DNA from: Strigamia acuminata
Lineage: Eukaryota; Arthropoda; Chilopoda; Geophilomorpha; Linotaeniidae
Length of the DNA stretch: 64,000 bases
Direction of reading: 5' to 3'
Assembly (NCBI GenBank): GCA_949358305.1
Contig: OX442317.1
Coordinates: 3,290,186 to 3,354,185, forward strand
The notes beneath the pieces are model-generated. The model was not told where the DNA came from. It searched no databases and saw nothing but the letters and a program-made list of their open reading frames with translations. Below, in pieces: positions 46,101 through 54,813 of the stretch. Each line of letters opens with the position of its first letter. Position 1 is the first letter of the stretch. A program made the position numbers and the translations under genes.

Positions 46101-48559
46101 ATTATTCTATTTTAGCTTTGACGCCAACTAAATCAAAAAAGAAAAAGAAGATGTCGCCAAAACATGTGGTACCATTAAAACGACCAGTGGGACGACCCAA
46201 AAAGGACCCAACAGTCCCAACATTTTCACCGCGATCCCGTCGTGCAATTTCAACCAGAACAAGAGCACGAATTCAGGATCCAACACTGGTTCCTCCAACA
46301 CCACCTCCACCGACGCCACCAATTGGAAAGCGTCCTGTGGGTCGGCCTAGAAAAAGGAAAGCTGCGGATCCAGTCGGTGTGGATACGTCACCAAAAACAC
46401 GGCGTTTAATTCCACCAACAATGGTGAAAAGGCAAGTTGGTAGGCCTAAAAAACAATTAATTGTGCCGCCTCAAATTCCACCAATTGGGGTGCCACAACC
46501 ACCACAAATAATTGTTACGCCGCCAACACCTCCGCTTCCTGATGATGAACTTCCAGTTCTACCAACGGTACCAGAGGAAATAGTTCCGAAACGAGTGCCA
46601 GGACGTCTAAAAAAGCGTAAGACAGGAATTCCGGAACCAATTGTGCCGTCACCAAGGTTACGAAAACCTACGGCACCTGTGCTGCCACCTGAAGAGGTGC
46701 CATCAAAACGTCGAGTTGGCAGACCACGTAAAAAACAGTCTGGTATTCCAATACCAATTGGAAAACCTAAACCAATTTTGAAACCAACTCCTACCCCAAT
46801 TTATACACCATCACCACCAATCTCTCCTATTCCTTCACCCATAAGTCCTCACCCATTTTCCAAGCCTTTTGCAGAACCAGAAGAGCCACAAGCTGGACCA
46901 TCGGGTTACAGACCCGAGCCTTCCTCCGCGACGTCAGACAGCTCCGAATCATCATCAGACGAGAGCTACGGGCCGAATTTGGGCACGCAAACGCCCGAAA
47001 CAATTTATTTTCGCCCGTCATTAACTCAGAGAAGAACTCCGAGACCACGACGTAGACCGCGAAGAAATTATGATGAGGATGAGGGTGACGAGTCACCAAA
47101 CGAATTGGAGAGACAGGCGGAGTTGGACCACGACCCACCTGTGGACCATCCAGCATTTGTGGTGCTGCCTAGTGCGGCCGAAATCATCGCAGCTCAGCAA
47201 GATGATCAAGACTCACGGGAACTGATAGAGTACTTGACTCTTCACACACTTCCAGATGAACCAGAGCGTGCTAATTTTATTTTGAATCATTCAAATGATT
47301 TTGGCATGTCAAAAGGTTTGTTGTGTCGTTTTCCTCCCGTAGATATAAATAAATTTCGCAAACGTCGCCAAATTTATTTGCCCAACGTTGAGCTTCGCGA
47401 ACGCTATTTCCGAGCACTACATTATCCACCAATCGGAGGGCATATGGGAATAGAAAAGACCCTGCAAAGACTCAAAACACGTGTATATTGGCCAAAAATG
47501 CGCGAAGATGTGCAAACTTGGGTATTGGTTTGTGACGCATGTCAGCGAGCAAAACCTTTAAACCGATTGCCATATGGCAAATTGCTGATGTCTAAACCAC
47601 GACATTTATTTTCGGCCATTTATATCGATTATTATGGCAAAAAGCCTCGCTCGACAGGTGGAAACTGCTATGCATTCGTAATGGTGGATGCTGCAAGCAG
47701 GTGGCTGGACGTAAGACTCACTGAAAACGCGAATATTCCCACTACTGTTAAACAAATTGTCAAATTCTGTAAAAGATGGGGGTTCCCGAAGGTCATAATA
47801 AGTGACAACGCACCAACATTTCGATCCCCCGAATTCCAGAATCAATGCCAACAATTAGGAGCAGTGAACAGGTACACAGCGGTGTATCATCCGCAGAGCA
47901 ATTTGGCGGAAAGATTAAATCAGTCGCTAAAAAACTGCATCCTGGCCTACATTGATGATCATTCAAGATGGGACATACACATCGGATATTTTGTACTCGC
48001 GATAAATTCCGCATATCAAGTATCGTTAAAATTCTCACCCTTTAAAATGGTTACTGGCCAAGAGGCCAGATTTCCGGGGGACTTGGACAGCGATTCGGAC
48101 GATGGTGAACCTTTGCCGCCGTCAGAGGCGGAGAATTTACACGAATACATGCGAACCTTACGTTCACAGGCAGCGGCGAATTTGCAAGCTGCAAAAATCA
48201 GGCACAAACGATGGTTTGATCGTGGAAGAAGGCCTCATGATTTCAAACCAGGTGATTGGGTAACTTTAAAAAATCGCCAGCAATCATCTGCCGATCGCCA
48301 ATTTGCCGCTGGATTGCGACAACGAACTGAGGGAATTCATATTATCCACAGATTAGTTGGTCCGAACACTGTAATATTAATGGACAATGAGGGGAGAAAA
48401 TCGCCCCCATATAATGTAATCGAATTAAGACATTGGCATTTTGATGATGCAGAAGCACCAAATGTCGAAGAAATTAATTTGATCGACTTACATGTCGAGA
48501 AATTCATTTTAACGACTTTTGACATTTTTTCCGCTCATGTGGTTGCATCTAAAGTTTAA
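43133..48559 (+). CDS. pol: Ty3/gypsy Pol: PR-RT-RH-AT-hooks-IN
   Basis: Open from 43133, just after an in-frame TAA at 43130 and 5 bp after the repeat ends. The first ATG is at 43451, so expression as a Gag-Pol fusion or by frameshift is likely. Domains in gypsy order: aspartic protease with FDSGA (D codon 43688), reverse transcriptase with MDFRPINAQT, the first Asp in IIDGREAF and YLDD at 45125-45136, RNase H with TDASYSGLG (45572) and ESDHMSLKWL. Next comes a 600-bp basic, Pro-rich linker with five GRP-type AT-hook-like motifs (near 46180, 46330, 46430, 46590, 46710). The integrase has an HHCC zinc domain (HYPPIGGHMG ... CDACQRA) and a DDE core (Asp 47627, Asp 47804, Glu 47909). No chromodomain is evident. 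There are no stops or frameshifts over 5.4 kb. Catalytic residues are present. It lies on the same strand as the gag at the left edge. Confidence 0.95.
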   Translation, partial: TLRAVGKLPRPARKRGNKARPKVNTNCPDLPENCAETRESTTQSPAPTLTSASATHKTLFQNNSSIAPQELKLQEKSTSVIPKSPIITLQPEKPKLTILQPENKDKMVSKIITNEFINTISRVSTATLPPHGSINQVDAKFVMLSPAELFKTQEPIIEITKRDRFKADAPCVRIAWSDVSFIAIFDSGAQTCIMSDKLFNQLKDKMELQMMPLNEFVRTATNDTVKVTGSVQLAVRGPRAIIKFVCLVVPETSQDLLLGRDFCRAVGLCTLHGRQEWYLEGSEERRKFLTIDEASRSEPVLLLPIDRKYSNEPKLAILPAPTSKINCVLLDHRPLAREVFEYPNDDAQFRVKKIKHRDSNEWSNIWSPKRQERSTSFSRRVSSFQIKPSFSQVQRWKRQSKRIAKVKPIVQQLNQQASRLLKEDILKEAEKQKIKDEGDSIEHINQCNFLSYQPNEDPTCLDWIYHQLWNQLTVPQIQLLIKTLQPVANVFREEVGLCNNTEFEVNLKPGFRPVHVPVRPVNPAKKLIIDKYIDQKLKQGIIRRSMSDCAVAPVVVPKKTGDWRTAMDFRPINAQTVPDVYPLPDIGNIFAYLGGAHWFSIIDGREAFHQLGVRKGDERYLAFITHRGLFEYVRMPFGPINGPATLQRAMNKTLAKHLYKFVFVYLDDVIVFSKTYEEHVEHLKIVLGELYDAGFTMNADKTELCRRRLEVLGHIVEAGQITPNPKKVTAIQSYPAPTNLRELQRFKGMVGYYQTFIPNFAKICEVFRPLLKKDCTWVWTDAHQHAFEHLKQFVAEPTLKRNFPNWKKPFILQTDASYSGLGAALMQIDNEGNRYPVAFASRALNSAEKNYPVTEIECLAAVWAVKRFRPYLEMMDFYLESDHMSLKWLFQQREPRGRLARWVLSLSEYRFTFIYISGCKNRVADALSRAPVDPAEEEEEDDSPLVDEACYLAFFDDISDWPELRVIEDLIDEPQFAYCKSKNNFRNNRNYSILALTPTKSKKKKKMSPKHVVPLKRPVGRPKKDPTVPTFSPRSRRAISTRTRARIQDPTLVPPTPPPPTPPIGKRPVGRPRKRKAADPVGVDTSPKTRRLIPPTMVKRQVGRPKKQLIVPPQIPPIGVPQPPQIIVTPPTPPLPDDELPVLPTVPEEIVPKRVPGRLKKRKTGIPEPIVPSPRLRKPTAPVLPPEEVPSKRRVGRPRKKQSGIPIPIGKPKPILKPTPTPIYTPSPPISPIPSPISPHPFSKPFAEPEEPQAGPSGYRPEPSSATSDSSESSSDESYGPNLGTQTPETIYFRPSLTQRRTPRPRRRPRRNYDEDEGDESPNELERQAELDHDPPVDHPAFVVLPSAAEIIAAQQDDQDSRELIEYLTLHTLPDEPERANFILNHSNDFGMSKGLLCRFPPVDINKFRKRRQIYLPNVELRERYFRALHYPPIGGHMGIEKTLQRLKTRVYWPKMREDVQTWVLVCDACQRAKPLNRLPYGKLLMSKPRHLFSAIYIDYYGKKPRSTGGNCYAFVMVDAASRWLDVRLTENANIPTTVKQIVKFCKRWGFPKVIISDNAPTFRSPEFQNQCQQLGAVNRYTAVYHPQSNLAERLNQSLKNCILAYIDDHSRWDIHIGYFVLAINSAYQVSLKFSPFKMVTGQEARFPGDLDSDSDDGEPLPPSEAENLHEYMRTLRSQAAANLQAAKIRHKRWFDRGRRPHDFKPGDWVTLKNRQQSSADRQFAAGLRQRTEGIHIIHRLVGPNTVILMDNEGRKSPPYNVIELRHWHFDDAEAPNVEEINLIDLHVEKFILTTFDIFSAHVVASKV

Positions 48560-48975
48560 AAAAAAAAAAAAAAAAAAAAACGAATGTAGCCATGCGGATT
48601 TTAATTTGGGTTTTGTAATTTTTGATTAATTGAAAATTTTTATTTATGTGTCTTTTGTGTTTTTGAGGAATTGTCTAAGGTTTTGTTGATTCCGTTTCGT
48701 TTCGTTCATTTGTCTTCGATTGTTTGTGTTTGTTTTTGTTCGTTAACTAACTTAATGTTTCGTACGATGTTTGTCGTTGTTTGTGTTGCATTGTGGTATT
48801 GGTAAAAATTAAACCATCTACTCTGAGGTTTATGGTCATCATTTTTGTCACTAGGTGACGTTGTTGGTTTAGCCTCGCACAGGGCACATGCAATTCACTG
48901 ACGAATAAATGTCGCGAAGCTTAATTTTAATAATCAAATGAATTTATTATTATTTTTTATTTTATAATTTAAACT
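48560..48975 (+). other. Spacer between pol and the next ORF
   Basis: Begins with a run of 23 A (48558-48580) that overlaps the pol stop codon, then TG-rich sequence with many GTTTGT steps. No gene, LTR or convincing promoter seen. Confidence 0.5.
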
Positions 48976-49251
48976 ATGCGTATTATTCTTAAAGAAATTT
49001 GGTCAAGAATTAAACCTTTTGGGGGAATAACTTATTGGTTTGCGCCTGGAAACAGATATGATTACTCAGCATTCTTTAAATTGACCAATCCTAGAGAGCT
49101 AGCCTCTAAGGCCATGCATCTTTTATTCCGTACATGCCGGTACTTAGTTTACAACACGCGGTTGATCTCGCGAACATTCCGTGTTGTTTATTATGTAGTT
49201 TATCGCGTTCCGTATTTTGTGCTGTCAATTGTAGCATTTCGTTTTATGTGA
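48976..49251 (+). CDS. Small 91-aa ORF, basic and aromatic, unknown
   Basis: ATG at 48976 after AT-rich sequence. The product is rich in Arg, Tyr, Phe and Val, with a C-terminal stretch (VVYYVVYRVPYFVLSIVAF) that could be a membrane segment. I recognise no family. Its last codons overlap a GTGAGT splice-donor-like site at 49248. An acceptor-like AG at 49315-49316 would remove 69 bp and put this frame in phase with the 836-aa ORF at 49348, so it may be the first exon of that gene. It could also be chance. Lies between gypsy pol and the probable 3' LTR. Confidence 0.4.
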   Translation: MRIILKEIWSRIKPFGGITYWFAPGNRYDYSAFFKLTNPRELASKAMHLLFRTCRYLVYNTRLISRTFRVVYYVVYRVPYFVLSIVAFRFM

Positions 49252-49347
49252 GTACTAATTAAGTGTTTCCCATTGTTACCAAATTGATATTTAATCTTAT
49301 TTTTATTCTCTAAAAGACCGTATAGTTATTCGCGAATTACCACCATC

Positions 49348-51858
49348 ATGTCAAACAGTAAACACCAAAATGGCGACCCACAAAAGAAACTCAAATATCC
49401 AAAGAACCTGCCCATTCCACCCATTCATGCTAAGGGAGAGTGGATATATCCGCACTTTCACCCAGACGAACCGCTCGAACAATCTTTCCCAAATTTTGAA
49501 GTCTGCTGTATTTGTTCAGGATGGGGAGTTGAGACAACGCCGCCAGTCAAAGAAATTGTGTGCCGAGCATGCGGGGGCGCAGGCGAATTGCGCCGGTGCA
49601 AGTTCAGGGAATGGATGCGGATCTATTTCAATTGGGTCCTCCGTTTCAAGTACGCAGACGGAGTGCGCATTTATGAGTGGGTCCTGCCGCCGACGCGAAT
49701 TGTACAAGGAAGCATCGCCGCGATTTTGAGGTTTCGATTTACCCATTATTGGTACTGGGCCAGAGTCCAGCAACTGGCCGAGGAACGCGGTATAGCACCC
49801 CGCCGATGGATCTACGCGATGGGAAACGCGATCAGGTGCCAACATGAGGCGGTCCCCAGGATGACGAACGAGGAAATCGCAAATTTGACTGATTATGCGA
49901 GGGAGCAGTATCTCACAGACCTGCAGTTCTCCGGGATGATCAAAACTTTGCCTGCATTCCTGGGTACAAACGCCACGACTGAACAGGCGAGACTTTGGAT
50001 CGAGGATTTAAATCGCGAAATCGATCTACTGACGGCCGAAGCACGATTGCAGCCGATGCCTGAACCATTGTTATACGTTCCAAAAGGACACGAAGACTTC
50101 GCCGTGCGCTACAAGGAGAGCGGTGGCCAGGTCGCCCAAGCCATAATGATGGGTGGCACAACGTTGCCAAGAGATCGTTCGCGAGATGCCCAATCCGCTC
50201 CAGGAGTCCGCTACGCTCCGAAGCCTGTACAGTCGGTACAACCAACTACACCGGTCAAAAAGGATGAAATCACGACTTTGGAGAAAATTCCACCCAAACC
50301 AATTGATAACTCGCCTGAAATCAGCCCTGATAGAATGCAACCAGCACGGCCGGGAATTCTAACGCTAATGAAGAACTTTCCACAACCGATCAAACCCGTC
50401 CCAACGTTAAAATCGGTCCCAGACCCGTCACAACGCCGATTGGACGACTACATGGACCGGAACCGGGACATAAGATTCCTAAATGTGTCACCTCAGGCAA
50501 CCGATCAGGAATTAAAGGTAAAAATTGTACCAAACATTGACAATTCGCGATTAGATCAAGAGAAGGAAGAACTGAAGGAAGAATCCAAAGCTGATGCGCG
50601 TTCTACCGAGCATTCTGTCAAGAGAGTGCCGACACCTTTTAAAAGTCAAATTCCAATAAGGACGACTGATTTACCGACGAAGACGACGATTTCCGTCACC
50701 AACACCACTGCAAGTCTTAGTACTGGGACTACCTCCATATCCACGTCTCAAACCGATTCAACTCGCGGATCATCACAAGATGGCGTTCTCTCGACCACCA
50801 AAACCACCAAGGTTGTCTCTCGTCCGCCCCATTATACACAAACGGACCATTACGGAGTTTCAAATTGCCCCGTTTTTACGCTTCATTACATTCGAGACAT
50901 CCTCGAACCATTCGAACTGCAGGTACTTAGGAGGAATACTACCATCAGTAATTCTCGTATGGAGTTGGAGCCGAGGGGCTGGAGGGAATTATTCAACGTG
51001 ATGGCCACCCGAGATTTCGACATAAATCAATATGACGTTTACCCCGTCAAAAATGCGACTTTTAAAGAACTAAAGAACATCGCTGCCAATGTCGAAAGTC
51101 GAATGGACCAAGAGATCCACATGGATGAAGATCGATTTTTCGCTGTGCTGGTATGGGAGACGCATTTAATAATGGGTAAATATGTCAAGAAATTTGCGGT
51201 CGAACGGGAGAAAAAACGATATGCCGTCCAGGAGAGCCAGAAGAAAGAGGCGGCCAAAGTAGCTGCAGAGAATATCGAATTTGAAAAGAAGGAGAAAGTC
51301 AGGAAGGAAAGGGAAGAAAAGGAGAGAAAAGAACTTCAAAAGAGGATCGATGAAGAGAAAAGAGTTCGAGAAATTCAGGTGCAGGAGATGTCGAAATTAG
51401 CGGTTTCTTCGCGATACATGGCACCCACACCTACTGATAAGTCGTTGAAGGACCTCATTTCTGTTCCAGGCTCTAAGGAGAAACCAGAGATAACGATCCT
51501 CATGTCAAATACTATCATCCCATCAATGAACATTATATGTGATTTTACCTTCCAGCCCACCAGATGCACGAAGTTGATGATCCCTTATCACACGCAGAGT
51601 GCTCTTTTCCGGTCCCTGGCACTGTCAGATTTAAACCTGACCCTTCCTGAAACTGAGGAAATTATCGACCTGATGGACACGTACTTTCGCGATGCATTTA
51701 TTGATTTATGTCTACAGGAAATCAATCGTCGAGGGGCCGCAAATGTGGCCCGGGCCCGATTAATCATCATTGACGTGGCGTTCGATTTGGTAAAACATTA
51801 CTCAGATCCGGAACAACGCCTGTATGCTCGAGAACTTCATCAAGAAATGGTGGCATAA
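49348..51858 (+). CDS. 836-aa unrecognised third ORF of the gypsy element
   Basis: ATG at 49348 in a favourable context (CACCATCATG). Seen: two CxxCxGxG motifs at residues 53-60 (CCICSGWG) and 72-79 (CRACGGAG). This is half of the four-repeat DnaJ zinc domain and enough for one zinc ion. An aromatic Trp/Tyr/Arg-rich region follows (about 85-155). Then come a Pro/Lys-rich low-complexity region (about 290-370), a Ser/Thr-rich stretch (about 440-480), a strongly charged coiled coil (about 609-690) and a compact C-terminal region of about 145 residues. There is no signal peptide, protease or polymerase motif, so nothing supports an envelope. It follows pol on the same strand and precedes a putative LTR, so it is probably an accessory protein of the retrotransposon. 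A nested host gene is possible. No function can be assigned. Confidence 0.75.
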   Translation: MSNSKHQNGDPQKKLKYPKNLPIPPIHAKGEWIYPHFHPDEPLEQSFPNFEVCCICSGWGVETTPPVKEIVCRACGGAGELRRCKFREWMRIYFNWVLRFKYADGVRIYEWVLPPTRIVQGSIAAILRFRFTHYWYWARVQQLAEERGIAPRRWIYAMGNAIRCQHEAVPRMTNEEIANLTDYAREQYLTDLQFSGMIKTLPAFLGTNATTEQARLWIEDLNREIDLLTAEARLQPMPEPLLYVPKGHEDFAVRYKESGGQVAQAIMMGGTTLPRDRSRDAQSAPGVRYAPKPVQSVQPTTPVKKDEITTLEKIPPKPIDNSPEISPDRMQPARPGILTLMKNFPQPIKPVPTLKSVPDPSQRRLDDYMDRNRDIRFLNVSPQATDQELKVKIVPNIDNSRLDQEKEELKEESKADARSTEHSVKRVPTPFKSQIPIRTTDLPTKTTISVTNTTASLSTGTTSISTSQTDSTRGSSQDGVLSTTKTTKVVSRPPHYTQTDHYGVSNCPVFTLHYIRDILEPFELQVLRRNTTISNSRMELEPRGWRELFNVMATRDFDINQYDVYPVKNATFKELKNIAANVESRMDQEIHMDEDRFFAVLVWETHLIMGKYVKKFAVEREKKRYAVQESQKKEAAKVAAENIEFEKKEKVRKEREEKERKELQKRIDEEKRVREIQVQEMSKLAVSSRYMAPTPTDKSLKDLISVPGSKEKPEITILMSNTIIPSMNIICDFTFQPTRCTKLMIPYHTQSALFRSLALSDLNLTLPETEEIIDLMDTYFRDAFIDLCLQEINRRGAANVARARLIIIDVAFDLVKHYSDPEQRLYARELHQEMVA

Positions 51859-52724
51859 GTTTTCATCTGCCGGATGGTGTCGAGAAGGGAAACCCTCGGT
51901 CAGGCCAAAGTGCGACCTTCCGGCAGAATGGGAATACTCCCCAAAAGTGATTTTTGTTTAGTGTAGTGCCGTGTTTAAATGTGTTTATTTTCGCGAAGTG
52001 TTTCATTTATTTTCTTCTTTCATATTCCGTTATTTGAATTATGTAATCTGTCCTGTCTTCTGTCTTCATTTACTTTTGTTTTTACACTCGCATAACATCG
52101 CGATAGAAAGACTATTGTGAACATTTAACATCACCATGGTGACGAACTTCGTGTGAAATTGGAACTATTTTATTTTACATGTGGACATTTATGATACCAA
52201 TGTGGTATTGTGTGAAATTCGCGAAATATTCGCGATCCTCCAATGTGAACTCACATTTTCGAAGTGCCAAATCATCATTTTATAAGTTTAATCAAAGTGT
52301 TTTTTATTTCTCTTCATATTTTAATGTCCAGTGTTGTTATTTTATTGAAAATTTTGAATCATTAATCTAGTCTAATTAATATTTTATTTCCAGACTTTTA
52401 TTCCATGTGATATTATTATTTTATTACCTTTTGATACCGACACGGGAAGTGTTGATGATTCTAATCCGTGATATGACCCCTTCATTTGATAATTGTTTAA
52501 TTTTCGCGAAGGGTTTCGCAACGTTACATCACTTTTATTTTATTTTGAATTCCATCCGCGAAAATCATCGCTACTGTATCTGATCTCATTGATTGTTAAT
52601 CATTTTTTCTTAAGTACCATGGTACCTTTGTTAATTTTATCAAATGTTGTTTTTATGTTGATGTTATATTTTTTGCGATCCTTTGGATCACCCACTCTTT
52701 TGTTCACGATGCAATAAAAGTCTG
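51859..52724 (+). other. Noncoding stretch after the third ORF
   Basis: About 870 bp of T-rich sequence with TTCGCG steps and only short frames. It probably is the 3' internal untranslated region of the gypsy element. Nothing else seen. Confidence 0.45.
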
Positions 52725-52736
52725 GGTGGCGGAGGA
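52725..52736 (+). promoter_or_regulatory. Candidate polypurine tract of the gypsy element
   Basis: GGTGGCGGAGGA, largely purine, directly before a TGTCACGGG start that would open the LTR. Inferred from position only. Confidence 0.4.
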
Positions 52737-53233
52737 TGTCACGGGTGAGCTTTCCCAATTCCTAAATTTCAATTTTATTCCTCACCTGTTCTCATTCTTA
52801 ATTTATGCGCGCGACCTTGTCGCGGTTTTCATTTTAACCTCATTTGTTAATTTGGGTCATGTGACAATCGATCAGCTGATCAATCGATCAGCTGACCGAT
52901 TGTTATAAATATCGCGACGTGTCGATATTCCGACACTTCGCGACCAACTACAATTTGGACCACAAGTCAACTTTATTTTCGCATCTAATTTTCCAACCGT
53001 GCTCGTTCTAACTCCCACCTTTTTATCCACCCGGTGACATTCGAAGCCCCCATTTGAGCTACCGAATTATCTGGATTTAGTCGATTTATTTCGTCCTAAA
53101 CACATTTCGATAACACGAATCGAGTCGCAATAAATTTCAACGGAATTGGAGATTTCTAAATGACCGACACCCACGTTGAAGGTCATTCGTTTTGAAGAAA
53201 TATCCGCGAACCTGCGAATGCGTGTTCAACACA
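52737..53233 (+). repeat. Probable gypsy 3' LTR
   Basis: Starts TGTCACGGGTGAGC after a purine tract and could end at TTCAACACA (53225-53233), about 497 bp with TGT...ACA ends. Inside are a 15-bp direct repeat CAATCGATCAGCTGA (52865-52879 and 52881-52895), a TATA box TATAAATA (52904-52911), a hairpin pairing CGCGA with TCGCG just downstream, and an AATAAA at 53129-53134. The order promoter, TATA, polyadenylation signal fits an LTR. The 5' LTR is outside the window, so the borders are unproven. Confidence 0.5.
52904..52911 (+). promoter_or_regulatory. TATA box in the putative LTR
   Basis: TATAAATA, preceded by two tandem copies of CAATCGATCAGCTGA and followed within 5 bp by a small hairpin (CGCGACGTGTCG ... 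CGACACTTCGCG). Confidence 0.5.
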
Positions 53234-54602
53234 TGCATTGTTTGTAACGACAGCGTTATAAACTGTTCCATGAAAAGAGACGATTTTACAATTTTGCAAT
53301 TTTAACAATTTTGCACTTTTGGATTTGTCAGCGGCCAAATAATTCGCAATTTACCGAAGTATTTTTGAATTCGTATTAGCAGACTCCAGAAAATTCAGTA
53401 AAACTGAAAATGTTGTTATAAACATTTTTTTCTGCATCAAATTTTACAGTTGGTTGGGTCATGTGACTATTTTTCAATCACATAATTACAAAATCGTACA
53501 TTTAATGAATTTATTTAAAATTCACTTTTTTAAAAATAAAAAAGTTCAATTTAAAATAAAAATTACAAATCAACAACAACCAAACAAACCCGACATAGTA
53601 AAGCACTTTAAATATCCATGTTTAGAAAAATCGCCTCATTACATGCAATTTGTTGAGAACCAAGAATTGCATGTTCTCCGAATTTCAATAAACAGCACAT
53701 CTCTATTAAACAACTAAAAAGGCTGTCAAGAAAAGTCTCCAATTGAAATAAATGTCTTGTCTATTAGACAGTTCATTTGTTTCAGCTGATTGAAAACTGA
53801 ATGAAGATGGACGTTTTACCAATTGCATTTGACTTCAACACACCTAATAAACTTAAAAGTTTATGCAATTTTCAATTGAAATGTTGAAGCTTGATAAATT
53901 CCCTTATAAAACACAATAAAGAACAAAATTGTAAATCTATATACTTATCTCCAAACAAACCTGCAATAAAAATAAAACTTTCACACAACATTTATGACAG
54001 AAAAAGGAAAAAAAAAAAAAAAAAAACCAAAGACCCCCCCCCCCCCCCCAATGTTCTTTTTTTTTGGCAAAAACATTCTGCTGATAATTCCATGTAATGC
54101 GATCAAATCCACAAAATATTGCAAACATTCAAGACGAAAAAAAGATCAATATCTAAAGGTGGGAACAAAAGTCTTAATCTCAGCTCTACATTTGATGACA
54201 GAAAAAGGGGAGTAAAAAAGAAAAAAAAATGAAAGAAAAGAAAAGAAAATACAGCCCCAATTTCAATGGTTTTGATATAGTAACAAAATTCTATTTCCTC
54301 TGCAAGACATACAAAACTTTTATCTGCAAGAAATAAATGATAAAATAGAGGGAAAAAAGTTACCTAAAGCTAGAAAAATCGACAGGAAATTAGAATTTTC
54401 TTATCACGTGTAAAATGATACCTTATTTTAAATTACACGGCATAAAAACACTAAAACAATCGCGAAATTAATTTCTTCATAACTTTTTTTTATAGTACTT
54501 TGAGTTATTAAACGGATAATTAAATCAGTATGAAGATTTGGATCGTTCTGCATCTGCTTTTCTCTCTTCTCGACGTCTTCGGAAAGAAAAAGTATTTCGA
54601 AT
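53234..54602. other. AT-rich intergenic DNA
   Basis: No gene recognised. Contains a run of 19 A (54008-54026) followed by 16 C (54034-54049). ATGACAGAAAAAGG occurs twice (53994 and 54194). Only short, low-complexity frames are open. Confidence 0.6.
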
Positions 54603-54813
54603 TACCGTATTTTATCGATTAAGAGCCGCGGCTTTTATTCAAAACTGCCATTTTTGTCAGCAATTACAATTTCGGTTTTTCGTTTGTCACATTTGTTGTA
54701 ACTAACGAGGTTAAATACGGAAAAAATACCGTATTTTTGCAAAAATACGGTATTCTTGGTGTCTCAGCCGCGGCTACAATTCGAGGGCGACTCTTAATCG
54801 GTAAAATACGCTA
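54603..54813. mobile_element. MITE-like element, 211 bp
   Basis: The left end TACCGTATTTTATCGATTAA pairs with the inverted right end (TAGCGTATTTTACCGATTAA when reversed), and a GCCGCGGCT stretch recurs inside each end. A perfect 28-bp palindrome lies at 54726-54753. No clear target duplication, so the superfamily is not assigned. Confidence 0.65.

Noticed and set aside
46068-46115. Possible 48-bp intron (GTAAGT ... TTTTAG) before the AT-hook linker
   Set aside because: It is in phase and free of stops, so it may simply be coding. Retroelement genomes seldom keep introns. Not excluded, but unsupported.
49348-51858. Envelope gene
   Set aside because: No signal peptide, furin site, fusion peptide or transmembrane anchor was seen in the 836-aa product.
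53454-53717. 87-codon open frame in the right flank
   Set aside because: Low-complexity Lys/Asn composition expected from AT-rich DNA; no motif or context.
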